32,586 bases of DNA, from NCBI GenBank assembly GCA_964370225.1, contig CAYJII010000029.1, positions 1-32,586 on the forward strand, read 5' to 3'. The notes beneath the pieces were generated by a model, which worked only from the letters and a program-made list of their open reading frames with translations, was not told the origin of the DNA and searched no databases. The stretch's first letter is position 1; every line of letters begins with the position of its first letter. Origin of the DNA: CAYJII01 sp964370225. Its GTDB lineage: Bacteria; Bacillota; Clostridia; Oscillospirales; Ruminococcaceae. Made by a program: the position numbers and the translations under genes. Below, one piece after another: positions 7,411-14,753 of the stretch.

Positions 7411-8880
7411 ATGTCAGTAATAAATGTTGTAAACTTAACCTTCGGATATGAAGGTAGCTTTGATAATGTATTTGAAAATGCCTCTTTCCAAATCGACACA
7501 AATTGGAAACTTGGTTTTGTTGGGAGAAATGGCAGGGGGAAAACCACCTTCTTAAACCTGCTTTTAGAAAAACATGAATATAGTGGTAGTATCATCAAAA
7601 GTGTAAATTTCGAGTACTTCCCTTTTGAAGTGGAAGATAAAACTAAGCTAACAATTGATATTGTCGGCGATGACTGGCAAATTTTTAGAGAGCTCTCACT
7701 ACTATCAGTAGACCCCGAGGTTTTGTATCGTCCTTTTAACACCCTCTCAAATGGAGAGCAAACAAAAGTGCTGCTAGCTTCTCTTTTTATTAGAGAAAAC
7801 AGCTTTTTGCTAATAGATGAACCGACAAACCATCTTGATGTAAAGGCGCGTGAAATTGTAGCTGAGTATTTAAATGAAAAAAAAGGTTTTATTTTAGTAT
7901 CACATGACAGAGCTTTTTTAGATATCTGTGTCGACCATATTCTCTCGATAAACAAAAGTAATATTGAAGTGATGCGTGGGAATTTTTCTACTTGGTACCA
8001 TAACAAGGAGTTGCAGGACAATTATGAAATTGCGGAAAACCAAAAACTTAAAAAGGACATTAAGCGTTTAAACGAAACTGCAAAAGAAAAAGCTCGCTGG
8101 TCTGAAAAAAATGAGAGCACAAAAATTGGGTTTAACCCCAGAGTTAAAGAAAAGAATATGGGATCACGCGCTTATATAGGAGCGAAGACCAAATCACAAA
8201 ACAAGCGTGTGAAGGCGATTGAAAAGCGTATTTCCAATCAGGTTTCAGATAAAGAGAAATTGCTGAAAAATATTGAAGAAGCAGATAATCTCAAGCTGTT
8301 CCCAGAAGATTTCCATGCGAAAAGACTTGTTGAGTTTAACGATCTCACAATAAATTATGGAAGCTATCCTATATTTAGTGAGCTCACTTTTACTATTAAT
8401 AGAGGCGATAGAATTGCGCTGAGTGGAAAAAATGGTTCAGGCAAATCCAGTATTATTAAACTAATTTGTGGTGAAGACATACCGCATGAAGGTGGAGTTT
8501 TCATAGCAAAAAACCTAAATGTGTCATATGTCCATCAGGACACTGAGCATTTATCAGGTTTTTTAGCTGATTATGAGGTCAAACATGGGCTCGATGTGAG
8601 TTTATTTCGTGCTATTTTGTGTAAACTTGATTTTTCGAGAGAACAATTCGATAAAAATATCTCGAATTTTAGTGCCGGACAAAAGAAAAAAGTGTTATTG
8701 GCGCACTCTCTCTGCCAAAGAGCGCACATCTATATTTGGGACGAGCCATTAAATTACATTGATGTTCTGTCTCGCATCCAAATTGAAAATCTCATTAAGG
8801 AATATGAGCCTACACTGCTTTTTGTTGAACATGACAAAACTTTCTGTGAAAATATTTCCACGAAAATAATTAATTTATAA
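7411..8880 (+). CDS. ABC-F ribosome-protection ATPase (Lsa/Vga/CplR-like antibiotic resistance type)
   Basis: A 489-aa soluble protein with two ATPase domains and no membrane segments. Domain 1: Walker A GRNGRGKT (38-45), signature LSNGEQ (112-117), Walker B FLLIDEPTNHLD (132-143), SHD (164-166). A charged, helical interdomain linker follows (about 205-300). Domain 2: GKNGSGKS (339-346), FSAGQ (420-424) and the IYIWDEPLNYID form of Walker B (440-451). The GRNGRGKT P-loop and the WDEPLNYID motif are typical of the Lsa/Vga/CplR group, which displaces lincosamides, pleuromutilins and streptogramin A from the peptidyl-transferase centre. ATG follows GGAGG with 7-nt spacing. The attenuator leader upstream strongly supports an antibiotic-inducible role. 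The exact drug spectrum cannot be read from the sequence. Confidence 0.9.
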   Translation: MSVINVVNLTFGYEGSFDNVFENASFQIDTNWKLGFVGRNGRGKTTFLNLLLEKHEYSGSIIKSVNFEYFPFEVEDKTKLTIDIVGDDWQIFRELSLLSVDPEVLYRPFNTLSNGEQTKVLLASLFIRENSFLLIDEPTNHLDVKAREIVAEYLNEKKGFILVSHDRAFLDICVDHILSINKSNIEVMRGNFSTWYHNKELQDNYEIAENQKLKKDIKRLNETAKEKARWSEKNESTKIGFNPRVKEKNMGSRAYIGAKTKSQNKRVKAIEKRISNQVSDKEKLLKNIEEADNLKLFPEDFHAKRLVEFNDLTINYGSYPIFSELTFTINRGDRIALSGKNGSGKSSIIKLICGEDIPHEGGVFIAKNLNVSYVHQDTEHLSGFLADYEVKHGLDVSLFRAILCKLDFSREQFDKNISNFSAGQKKKVLLAHSLCQRAHIYIWDEPLNYIDVLSRIQIENLIKEYEPTLLFVEHDKTFCENISTKIINL

Positions 8881-8890
8881 GAGGTAATTT

Positions 8891-9859
8891 ATGTATAATA
8901 AAATCAATCGAGATAATAACTATATCAGCTCAATAAAGGATTTTATTTCCGAAAACTACGAATTTACACCAACTGATATTACACCTGCCTCACGCGGATT
9001 TTTTGGCGAAACATGGGTAGTATCCGCAAGTGAAAAAAAGTATTTTTTAAAACTTGACTATTCCGCAACACATAAAACCATATACGCAGAAAGCTTTGCA
9101 ACTATAGATTTTATGACACAAAATGGGATTAAGTTTATTCCTAAAATAATAAAGTCAAAAAGTGGACATCTTTATTTAGATTTCGATGATGCAATCTTTG
9201 GTATATTCGAATGGGTAAGTGGTGAAAATTTAGAAAATGATGAAACTAAAATCCATGAATATAAAATGTTAGCTGAAATATATTCTCTTCCGACTCACAG
9301 TTTTGGAGGATACCGTGAGGATTTTTCATGCGACTGTATTGCAATTTTAGATAATCTACTAATAAAACTTAGAGCTTGTGAAGATGATAATGCAAAGAAA
9401 GTTCTTGATGTTATAAAATCTAAGGATGATACTATTGCATATAGAAAAAAGCGATTAAAACTTTTTTCTAATCGAGCAATTAAGCTTGACCCACCAAAAT
9501 TTATAACACATGGAGACCCAGGCGGAAATCTTATGACTGATGGTGAAAACTACATGCTCATTGATTGGGATGCACCCTTTATCGCCCCTTGTGAGAGGGA
9601 TGCATGGTTTGCTTCTCTGAGAAATGACTACATGAGAAAACATTTCGATGAATGTTTGCATGAAAAAGGTATCAATTATAGTATTAACAATGATATAATG
9701 GCATACTACTGCTATTACAGCGCATTATATTTTTTATGCGAATATCTTCGCGTGTTTTTTGAAATGCCTAATATGCGTGATATCCTCCCCAGTGAACTAG
9801 AGGGATATTTCAATTGTTGGATTGAAGATAATATCGCAATCGTAGATAAATTTAAATAA
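8891..9859 (+). CDS. Aminoglycoside phosphotransferase (APH)/choline kinase-like protein
   Basis: A 322-aa small-molecule kinase fold. The nucleotide-site Lys is K54 (YFLKLDY), the catalytic loop is HGDPGGN (207-213, catalytic base D209, metal ligand N213), and the second metal motif is IDWD (224-227). The following A-P-x-E-R-D-A-W-F resembles the equivalent region of APH(9)-type spectinomycin kinases. The catalytic loop differs from the common HGDxxxxN form by having Pro-Gly-Gly before Asn. It starts 10 nt after the ABC-F stop with its own GAGG site and shares the ABC-F promoter and attenuator, so a second resistance or detoxification function is plausible. Alternatives are kinases of homoserine, choline or other metabolites in the same superfamily. 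No N-terminal signal is seen. Confidence 0.8.
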   Translation: MYNKINRDNNYISSIKDFISENYEFTPTDITPASRGFFGETWVVSASEKKYFLKLDYSATHKTIYAESFATIDFMTQNGIKFIPKIIKSKSGHLYLDFDDAIFGIFEWVSGENLENDETKIHEYKMLAEIYSLPTHSFGGYREDFSCDCIAILDNLLIKLRACEDDNAKKVLDVIKSKDDTIAYRKKRLKLFSNRAIKLDPPKFITHGDPGGNLMTDGENYMLIDWDAPFIAPCERDAWFASLRNDYMRKHFDECLHEKGINYSINNDIMAYYCYYSALYFLCEYLRVFFEMPNMRDILPSELEGYFNCWIEDNIAIVDKFK

Positions 9860-9861
9860 TT

Positions 9862-9895
9862 AAAAATAGCCTCGGTAATTACCGAGGCTATTTTT
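9862..9895. terminator. Bidirectional terminator between the resistance operon and spoVM
   Basis: A perfect inverted repeat centred between 9878 and 9879. The stem core AGCCTCGG/CCGAGGCT is flanked by A5 on one side and T5 on the other, with a TAAT loop region. It can end transcription of the plus-strand ABC-F/kinase operon and of spoVM arriving on the minus strand. Confidence 0.9.
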
Positions 9896-9904
9896 ATATG
9901 TAGT

Positions 9905-9988
9905 TTATGCATCTTCTGGTTTAATCTTGAACACCAATTTTAATATACCTGATAAAAATTTCGGACTTTTCCATACTATGATTTTCAT
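9905..9988 (-). CDS. spoVM: Stage V sporulation protein SpoVM
   Basis: A 27-codon gene, too short for normal ORF calling. The product begins MKIIVWKSPKFLSGILK and ends FKIKPEDA. It aligns along its length with Bacillus SpoVM (26 aa; shared PKFL-x-GI core), including Pro9, which is known to be needed for curvature sensing. SpoVM is an amphipathic helix that marks the convex outer forespore membrane and recruits SpoIVA to start coat assembly. Start ATG follows AGGGGG at 7-8 nt. Its location directly after thiN matches the Bacillus order thiN-spoVM. It is preceded by a 50-codon membrane gene ending 11 nt upstream, and both probably share the promoter at 10179-10206. The terminator at 9862-9895 follows. 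Confidence 0.92.
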   Translation of the reverse strand: MKIIVWKSPKFLSGILKLVFKIKPEDA

Positions 9989-9999
9989 ATTATATCCCC

Positions 10000-10152
10000 C
10001 TAATTCCAAGTAATTATACCTAATACGATAAAGATTATTGCAAGCAAGAGAATTATCCATTTAAATGCATATAAAAGAAGTAGCGAAACTCCAACTAAGA
10101 CGAGGCAACCTCCTTTATACCAACAGCATTTTTTCTTTCTGCGACAACTCAT
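10000..10152 (-). CDS. Small Cys-rich membrane protein upstream of spoVM
   Basis: A 50-aa product starting MSCRRKKKCCWYKGGC, then a long hydrophobic stretch (about residues 17-48) containing one Lys at 31 that may divide it into two short helices. It has a positively charged cytoplasmic N-terminus with four cysteines (3, 9, 10, 16). The ATG follows a consensus AGGAGG with 8-nt spacing, and the stop codon overlaps the spoVM ribosome binding region, so the two genes form a tight dicistron. I recognise no family. Co-expression with spoVM behind a mother-cell-type promoter suggests a sporulation membrane protein, by inference only. It was found by reading the minus strand. Confidence 0.7.
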   Translation of the reverse strand: MSCRRKKKCCWYKGGCLVLVGVSLLLLYAFKWIILLLAIIFIVLGIITWN

Positions 10153-10178
10153 ATTGCAAACCTCCTAATCGTTTGGAA

Positions 10179-10206
10179 TATACTATGCAATTTCAGTTTT
10201 ACTTGT
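10179..10206 (-). promoter_or_regulatory. Mother-cell (sigma-K/E-type) promoter of the spoVM dicistron
   Basis: Minus strand AC (10206-10205), 17-nt spacer, CATAGTATA (10187-10179). The -10 fits CATANNNTA, shared by sigma-E and sigma-K. The -35 fits sigma-K better than sigma-E, although Bacillus spoVM is a sigma-E gene. Predicted start is about 20 nt before the ATG at 10152. Confidence 0.55.
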
Positions 10207-10213
10207 TACAAAA

Positions 10214-10245
10214 AAAGAAATTGCCTTTTTATAGGCAATTTCTTT
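10214..10245 (-). terminator. Terminator of the housekeeping operon after thiN
   Basis: A 12-bp stem (10214-10225 with 10234-10245) and 8-nt loop begin immediately after the thiN stop codon (10246-10248). On the minus strand a run of U follows (complement of the A tract at 10210-10216). It separates the operon from the spoVM promoter. Confidence 0.85.
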
Positions 10246-10869
10246 TTATTTATCACTTGAAAGCACTATCAGCGCTTTCCCAGATTTTAATTCAATTGTG
10301 GCTTTATTTGCAATTATTTCATTGCTAACACCTAAAGGAAAATTCTGGTCAATAGTAGCATTATGAACAGTATATTTTAGTCCATGCAAGCTAAGACCGA
10401 CACAGCTCTCTGTATAAGAAAAAATAGATAGGTATTTTAAATTTGTTTTTGTTACATCTATTACTTCGTCCATAATCATGAAAATACGGTTGTTTTCATC
10501 GATTAAGTTTATCCGAACTTTCTTATCAATAAAATAAGATAAAAGCTGTATATTAGCGTAAGTATGATCAAACCTACCACCTAATCCAGCATAGATATCA
10601 AAAGTTTTATATCCACATTCCACACCTTTTTCTATAGCTAGAAACATGTCTGTTTCATCTTTATGTGCTGGCAACTTGATTACATTTTGCTCATTAGGCA
10701 TTGGTGCTGAGTCAAAATCTCCTATAAGTAAATCAGCTTTGACACCGAGATTTTGTGCGTGTATATATCCATAGTCCGCACAAATAACCATATCAGAATC
10801 TTGCTTCTTTATTTTAATATAGCTATAATCTGAAATTTTACTTCCACCAAAAACTATACACTTACCCAA
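10246..10869 (-). CDS. thiN: Thiamine pyrophosphokinase
   Basis: A 207-aa enzyme that transfers pyrophosphate from ATP to thiamine, making thiamine diphosphate directly. Visible family motifs are CADYGYIHA near residues 30-38, LIGDFDS (about 49-55), the Lys-Asp-Glu-Thr-Asp-x-F segment (HKDETDMFLA) and GGRFDHTYANIQLL. A smaller C-terminal beta domain binds thiamine. The likely start is a TTG at 10869 with a GGTGAG-like site upstream. It is the last gene of the operon, 19 nt after rsgA. In Bacillus rpe lies between these two genes; here it is missing. Confidence 0.92.
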   Translation of the reverse strand: MGKCIVFGGSKISDYSYIKIKKQDSDMVICADYGYIHAQNLGVKADLLIGDFDSAPMPNEQNVIKLPAHKDETDMFLAIEKGVECGYKTFDIYAGLGGRFDHTYANIQLLSYFIDKKVRINLIDENNRIFMIMDEVIDVTKTNLKYLSIFSYTESCVGLSLHGLKYTVHNATIDQNFPLGVSNEIIANKATIELKSGKALIVLSSDK

Positions 10870-10888
10870 TTTCTCACCCCGCGCAAAA

Positions 10889-11815
10889 TTATTTTCGCTT
10901 ATGTTCCCACTCTTTTATCTTTTTAGCATCATTATACAGCTGCACATAACAATCATGACGTGATTTGCTAATTTCACCAGACTGTACCGCTTGTAAAATT
11001 GAGCAACCATCTTCTACTGTATGTCCACAGTTTTTATATTTACATGTATCAAAATATTTCTTAAATTCTCTAAAGCAAAAATGCAAATCTTCCTTTAAAA
11101 TTATATCGTATTTCATGATATCCATTGTTGTGAAACCTGGTGTGTCAGCAATATACGCATTAATTTCTGGCAATTTGTATAGCTCAACATGTCTTGTTGT
11201 ATGCTTTCCTCGCCCTAATTTTTGGCTTATTTGCGCTGTTTGCAAATTCAAGTTTGGGCAAATCAAATTTAGAATACTTGATTTCCCTACTCCAGTATTC
11301 CCAGAAAAAGCTGTGATACAACCACTCATAAGTTCTTTTAATTCCTGCACTTTTTCGTCTTCGTGCATATTTACAGATACCACATCAAAACCTGCTTTTT
11401 TGTATATCGCCTCGAAATCTTTTGTGTCTGACAAATCGTTTTTGCTCACGATTAACACGGGTTCTATATCCTTATACTCACAAACAGCGATAAAACTATC
11501 AAGCACCATCGTATTCGGTGGTGGTTCTACAATAGATGTTACCACAAATATTTTGTCCAAATTTGCAAGTGGCGGTCTAGTCAGTTTATTTTTTCGCTCA
11601 AAAATTTTGCTTACTGTTCCAGTTTTATCAGCAGAAAGCTCGATTTCAACATTATCCCCAACTAAAGGAGAGATTTCTCTCTTTCTAAATATCCCCTTTG
11701 CCGTGCATTCCACAACACAATCGGAGGTTTCTACATAGTAGAAACCTCCTGTTGCTTTTACTATTAGTCCGTTATCTCTGGCAATGGAACTGCCGTCAAT
11801 TTTTCGTCTATCCAT
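10889..11815 (-). CDS. rsgA: Ribosome small-subunit-dependent GTPase RsgA (CpgA/YloQ)
   Basis: A circularly permuted GTPase of 308 aa that checks late 30S assembly. An N-terminal OB fold (about 15-75) is followed by G4 SKND (124-127), G1 GNTGVGKS (172-179), G3 DTPG (224-227) and a zinc-binding motif with Cys258, Cys263, His265 and Cys271. The start is placed at the ATG at 11815, four bases after the prkC stop. A longer frame back to 11881 would lie inside prkC, has no ribosome binding site and adds an unconserved tail. In Bacillus this protein is a PrkC substrate, and here it sits directly behind prkC. Confidence 0.92.
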   Translation of the reverse strand: MDRRKIDGSSIARDNGLIVKATGGFYYVETSDCVVECTAKGIFRKREISPLVGDNVEIELSADKTGTVSKIFERKNKLTRPPLANLDKIFVVTSIVEPPPNTMVLDSFIAVCEYKDIEPVLIVSKNDLSDTKDFEAIYKKAGFDVVSVNMHEDEKVQELKELMSGCITAFSGNTGVGKSSILNLICPNLNLQTAQISQKLGRGKHTTRHVELYKLPEINAYIADTPGFTTMDIMKYDIILKEDLHFCFREFKKYFDTCKYKNCGHTVEDGCSILQAVQSGEISKSRHDCYVQLYNDAKKIKEWEHKRK

Positions 11816-11819
11816 AATC

Positions 11820-13991
11820 TTACGGTGTTGTTTCGCCGTCTGGCGTTTCAGGTGACGTATCGGATGTTGAAGCATCGCCAAGGCTTATTCTTACTGCAAT
11901 AGTGCTGCCAACATCAACTTTTGTGTTAGCACTTGGCAATTGTCCAACAACCTCATCTTTTGGCTTATCACTATCAACTGCTTCAAATGATGCGATTAAA
12001 CCTAATTTTTTAAGTGCTGCATCTGCTTCAGCTTTTGTCATACCGATTAAATTTGGTAAGGTTACTGTTGTTTCTGCTTGTTCTTCAAGCAATTGCATAT
12101 TTGTTTTTCCGGTTTGCTCAATAGTTGAGTTTTGGAAATCAAGTGAATACTGTGCAAATGTTTGGCCGTCTACTTGGATTATCAATGTTTTTTGTCCCGA
12201 GCTACTAATCGGAACATCAAGTGCAGTAGTAGTCGTTGGGTTAATTTGCATTGTATTAATTTGCTCGCCATCTAAGAATACGTTAAACGTAAATGTTTTG
12301 TTATCAAGATCGCCAGTTAGTGGGATATTAACTACTAAGTCGCTTTCTGGTGGTGTTCCGCTACTAACTTGTATTTCGATTAATGTTCCACTATTTACTT
12401 TATCTCCTGCATTGTGGCTTTGGAATAATACTTCGCCCTGTGGTTCATAGCTTTCAAGCTCAGTAACAAGATTTCTTAAATTTAGTCCAGTTAATGTCTG
12501 TATAGCTTCTTCTTTTGTCATGCCAACTACAGAAGGTACCGAAACAGGCATAGAAACTGCCCCAGCACTAACATAAACTCTAATTTTTTGGCCTTTATTA
12601 GTTTCTTGGTTCGCAGGAGGATTTGTTCTAATAACCAGTCCGCTATCTACTTGATCACTAAACTCAGTAACAAATTCAAACTCAAAACCTTCTTTTTCAA
12701 GCGCTTCTGTTGCCTGTTCACGAGTCATAGAAGTAACATCTGGCACAGGCGCTTTATTTATCCCTGTACTTACAGTCAGCTTTACCGTCTGATTTTCTTT
12801 CATACTCGTTCCACCCATTGGCTCTTGCTCAATGATGTAACCAGCTTCATATTCATCCGAAGTTTCTTCGTTTACTAATACAAATTCTACTTCATATTCA
12901 GTGCTGTTTATAACATCGTCGTAAAGTTGGCCAACTACGGTTGGAACTGGAACTTCAGGAGTTGGGGTTTGGAGTCGTGAGAAGAAAAAGAATATCGCAA
13001 CAAAAGCTAATACTACTGTTGCCACCGTCACCGCAAATAAAATTTGAATCGTAGGTGAAAGTTTTTTCTTTTCTATGATGATTTCCCCTTCTTTAGCACC
13101 GATTTTATCAAAATATTTAGTGCTTGAATTATCAGTAAAATATTTATATTCAAAAACTACGGAAGGATTCCTTTTAAATTCATCAATATCCCTTAGCATT
13201 TCAGCAGCAGTTTGATATCTTAAGTCTGGGTCCTTTTTCATAGCTCTAATGATGATTTCTTCAAGTCCCTCTGGAATATCAGGATTAATCTCTCTTGGTT
13301 TTTGTGGCTCTACTTGCATTTGCTTTACAGCAATCGCAATAGGTGTATCCCCATCAAAAGGAACCTTTCCAGTTAACATTTCAAATAATAAAACACCTAC
13401 AGAATATATATCTGTTTTTTCGTCGGTTACTTCTCCCCTAGCTTGTTCAGGACTAATGTAATGTACCGAACCAATTGCCTTATCCGAGATAGTTTTGCCA
13501 TTATCTCTAGCAAACCTTGCAATACCAAAGTCCATGACTTTTACTGTTCCATCTTGTAGCAACATAACATTTTGTGGTTTCACATCCCTGTGAACTATAC
13601 CATTGTCATGTGCATGTTGTAGCGCACGAAGCACTTGCACAGAAAAATGCACTGCTTCTTTCCATACGACAACACTTTGTTGCTCAATATACTCTTTTAA
13701 AGTAATGCCTTCAACGCATTCCATTACAATGAACTGAACCTTTTCCCCAAAGCTAACATCAAATACTTTTACAATATTTGGATGGGATAACACAGCTATT
13801 GCTTTTGACTCGTTTCTAAATCTTCTTTTAAAATCTTCATTAGTCAAATACTCGTCTTTTAGTATCTTTACAGCTACTATTTTGTTTTCTAGCACATCAA
13901 GTGCTCTGTAAACATCGGCCATTCCACCAATGCCAATCAGCTCTTGTATTTCATATCTACCATCAAGCTTTTTTCCTATATATTTATTCAA
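11820..13991 (-). CDS. prkC: Membrane Ser/Thr kinase with extracellular PASTA repeats (PrkC/Stk1)
   Basis: A 723-aa Hanks-type kinase that senses peptidoglycan fragments. The cytosolic kinase domain (1-272) has Lys42, HRDVKPQN (134-141), DFG (154-156) and GSVHYISPEQARG (174-186). After a juxtamembrane linker comes one membrane helix (about 315-338). Outside lie PASTA units at about 345-410, 413-478 and 483-546, then an unrelated Thr/Ser-rich beta-type segment (about 550-640), a fourth PASTA unit (643-706) and an acidic Ser/Thr tail. Start is TTG at 13991, 8 nt after AAGGAG; a longer frame to 14087 overlaps prpC and adds a false hydrophobic N-terminus. It is paired with the phosphatase PrpC (13-nt gap). 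In Bacillus the pair governs germination and cell-wall responses. Confidence 0.95.
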   Translation of the reverse strand: MNKYIGKKLDGRYEIQELIGIGGMADVYRALDVLENKIVAVKILKDEYLTNEDFKRRFRNESKAIAVLSHPNIVKVFDVSFGEKVQFIVMECVEGITLKEYIEQQSVVVWKEAVHFSVQVLRALQHAHDNGIVHRDVKPQNVMLLQDGTVKVMDFGIARFARDNGKTISDKAIGSVHYISPEQARGEVTDEKTDIYSVGVLLFEMLTGKVPFDGDTPIAIAVKQMQVEPQKPREINPDIPEGLEEIIIRAMKKDPDLRYQTAAEMLRDIDEFKRNPSVVFEYKYFTDNSSTKYFDKIGAKEGEIIIEKKKLSPTIQILFAVTVATVVLAFVAIFFFFSRLQTPTPEVPVPTVVGQLYDDVINSTEYEVEFVLVNEETSDEYEAGYIIEQEPMGGTSMKENQTVKLTVSTGINKAPVPDVTSMTREQATEALEKEGFEFEFVTEFSDQVDSGLVIRTNPPANQETNKGQKIRVYVSAGAVSMPVSVPSVVGMTKEEAIQTLTGLNLRNLVTELESYEPQGEVLFQSHNAGDKVNSGTLIEIQVSSGTPPESDLVVNIPLTGDLDNKTFTFNVFLDGEQINTMQINPTTTTALDVPISSSGQKTLIIQVDGQTFAQYSLDFQNSTIEQTGKTNMQLLEEQAETTVTLPNLIGMTKAEADAALKKLGLIASFEAVDSDKPKDEVVGQLPSANTKVDVGSTIAVRISLGDASTSDTSPETPDGETTP

Positions 13992-14004
13992 AATATACAC
14001 TCCT

Positions 14005-14730
14005 TTATACCATAAGCACAGCAGTAATGTTATCAGTACCGCCCGCATCATTTGCAGAATTAATAAGTAAATCGCAAATTTTATCATTCGTATTGTTTTG
14101 CAAAATTTCTTTTATTTGTGCATCAGAACAGGAATTTGTAAGCCCATCTGAACATAATAAAAATTTGCTATTTTCTATCTGGGTAATTTCTATATAATCT
14201 ATGTCAACAAAACAGCTAATCCCAACACATCTAGTAATCATGCTGCGCTGTGGATGCGTTTTGGCTTCTTCAGGAGTAATTTTCCCTTGCTCCATTAAAG
14301 TTTGTATCACTGAATGGTCTTTTGTAATTTGCATAAAATTATCATTTTTCAACAGATAAACCCTACTATCACCTACATGTGCTACATACGCCTTGTTATT
14401 GCATTTCATTACAAAAACTGCAGTCGTACCCATGCCCAATAACTCTTTATGTTTTAGTGATTCGTCATAAACCGCAACATTCCCCTCACTAATTGCCGTT
14501 ATTATCAAATGCTTATACTCTTTTGGAGTCATGTCTGATTTAAAATTTTTCACTACACTGTTGTATATAGTTTTTGATGCGATTTCACTAGCAATTTGTC
14601 CGCCGTTTTCGCCACCCATTCCATCGCATACAACTGCGAAACAACAGTCTTCATTTAGATACTTATATTCGTATGTATCTTGATTATTTGCACGAACTAT
14701 ACCAACATCTGTTTTACCGAATATTAACAA
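14005..14730 (-). CDS. prpC: PP2C-type Ser/Thr protein phosphatase (PrpC/Stp)
   Basis: A 241-aa Mn/Mg-dependent phosphatase that reverses PrkC phosphorylation. The PP2C motifs appear in order: DVGIVRANNQD at the N-terminus, VVCDGMGGENGG (metal-binding Asp and Gly), AHVGDSRVYLL, LLCSDGLTN and the terminal GGTDNITAVLM. The length matches bacterial single-domain PP2Cs. The start appears to be TTG at 14730 behind AAAGGAG with rather long spacing. It lies between rlmN and prkC as in Bacillus. Confidence 0.95.
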   Translation of the reverse strand: MLIFGKTDVGIVRANNQDTYEYKYLNEDCCFAVVCDGMGGENGGQIASEIASKTIYNSVVKNFKSDMTPKEYKHLIITAISEGNVAVYDESLKHKELLGMGTTAVFVMKCNNKAYVAHVGDSRVYLLKNDNFMQITKDHSVIQTLMEQGKITPEEAKTHPQRSMITRCVGISCFVDIDYIEITQIENSKFLLCSDGLTNSCSDAQIKEILQNNTNDKICDLLINSANDAGGTDNITAVLMV

Positions 14731-14753
14731 TTTTAAATCCCACTCCTTTACTG

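Noticed and set aside
7353..8021. 222-codon minus-strand frame opposite the ABC-F gene
   Set aside because: Antisense to conserved ATPase motifs, begins within the gene, and has no ribosome binding site or family likeness.
10206..10245. A/T-rich inverted repeat as a possible insertion-sequence end
   Set aside because: It is a normal terminator directly after thiN; no transposase, target duplication or second end is present.
10065..10328. 87-codon plus-strand frame over the spoVM upstream region
   Set aside because: Antisense to the small membrane gene with its AGGAGG site and crossing a terminator; no ribosome binding site.
13992..14087. N-terminal hydrophobic extension of PrkC
   Set aside because: It would overlap prpC by 83 bp; a TTG start at 13991 with AAGGAG upstream gives the normal kinase N-terminus.
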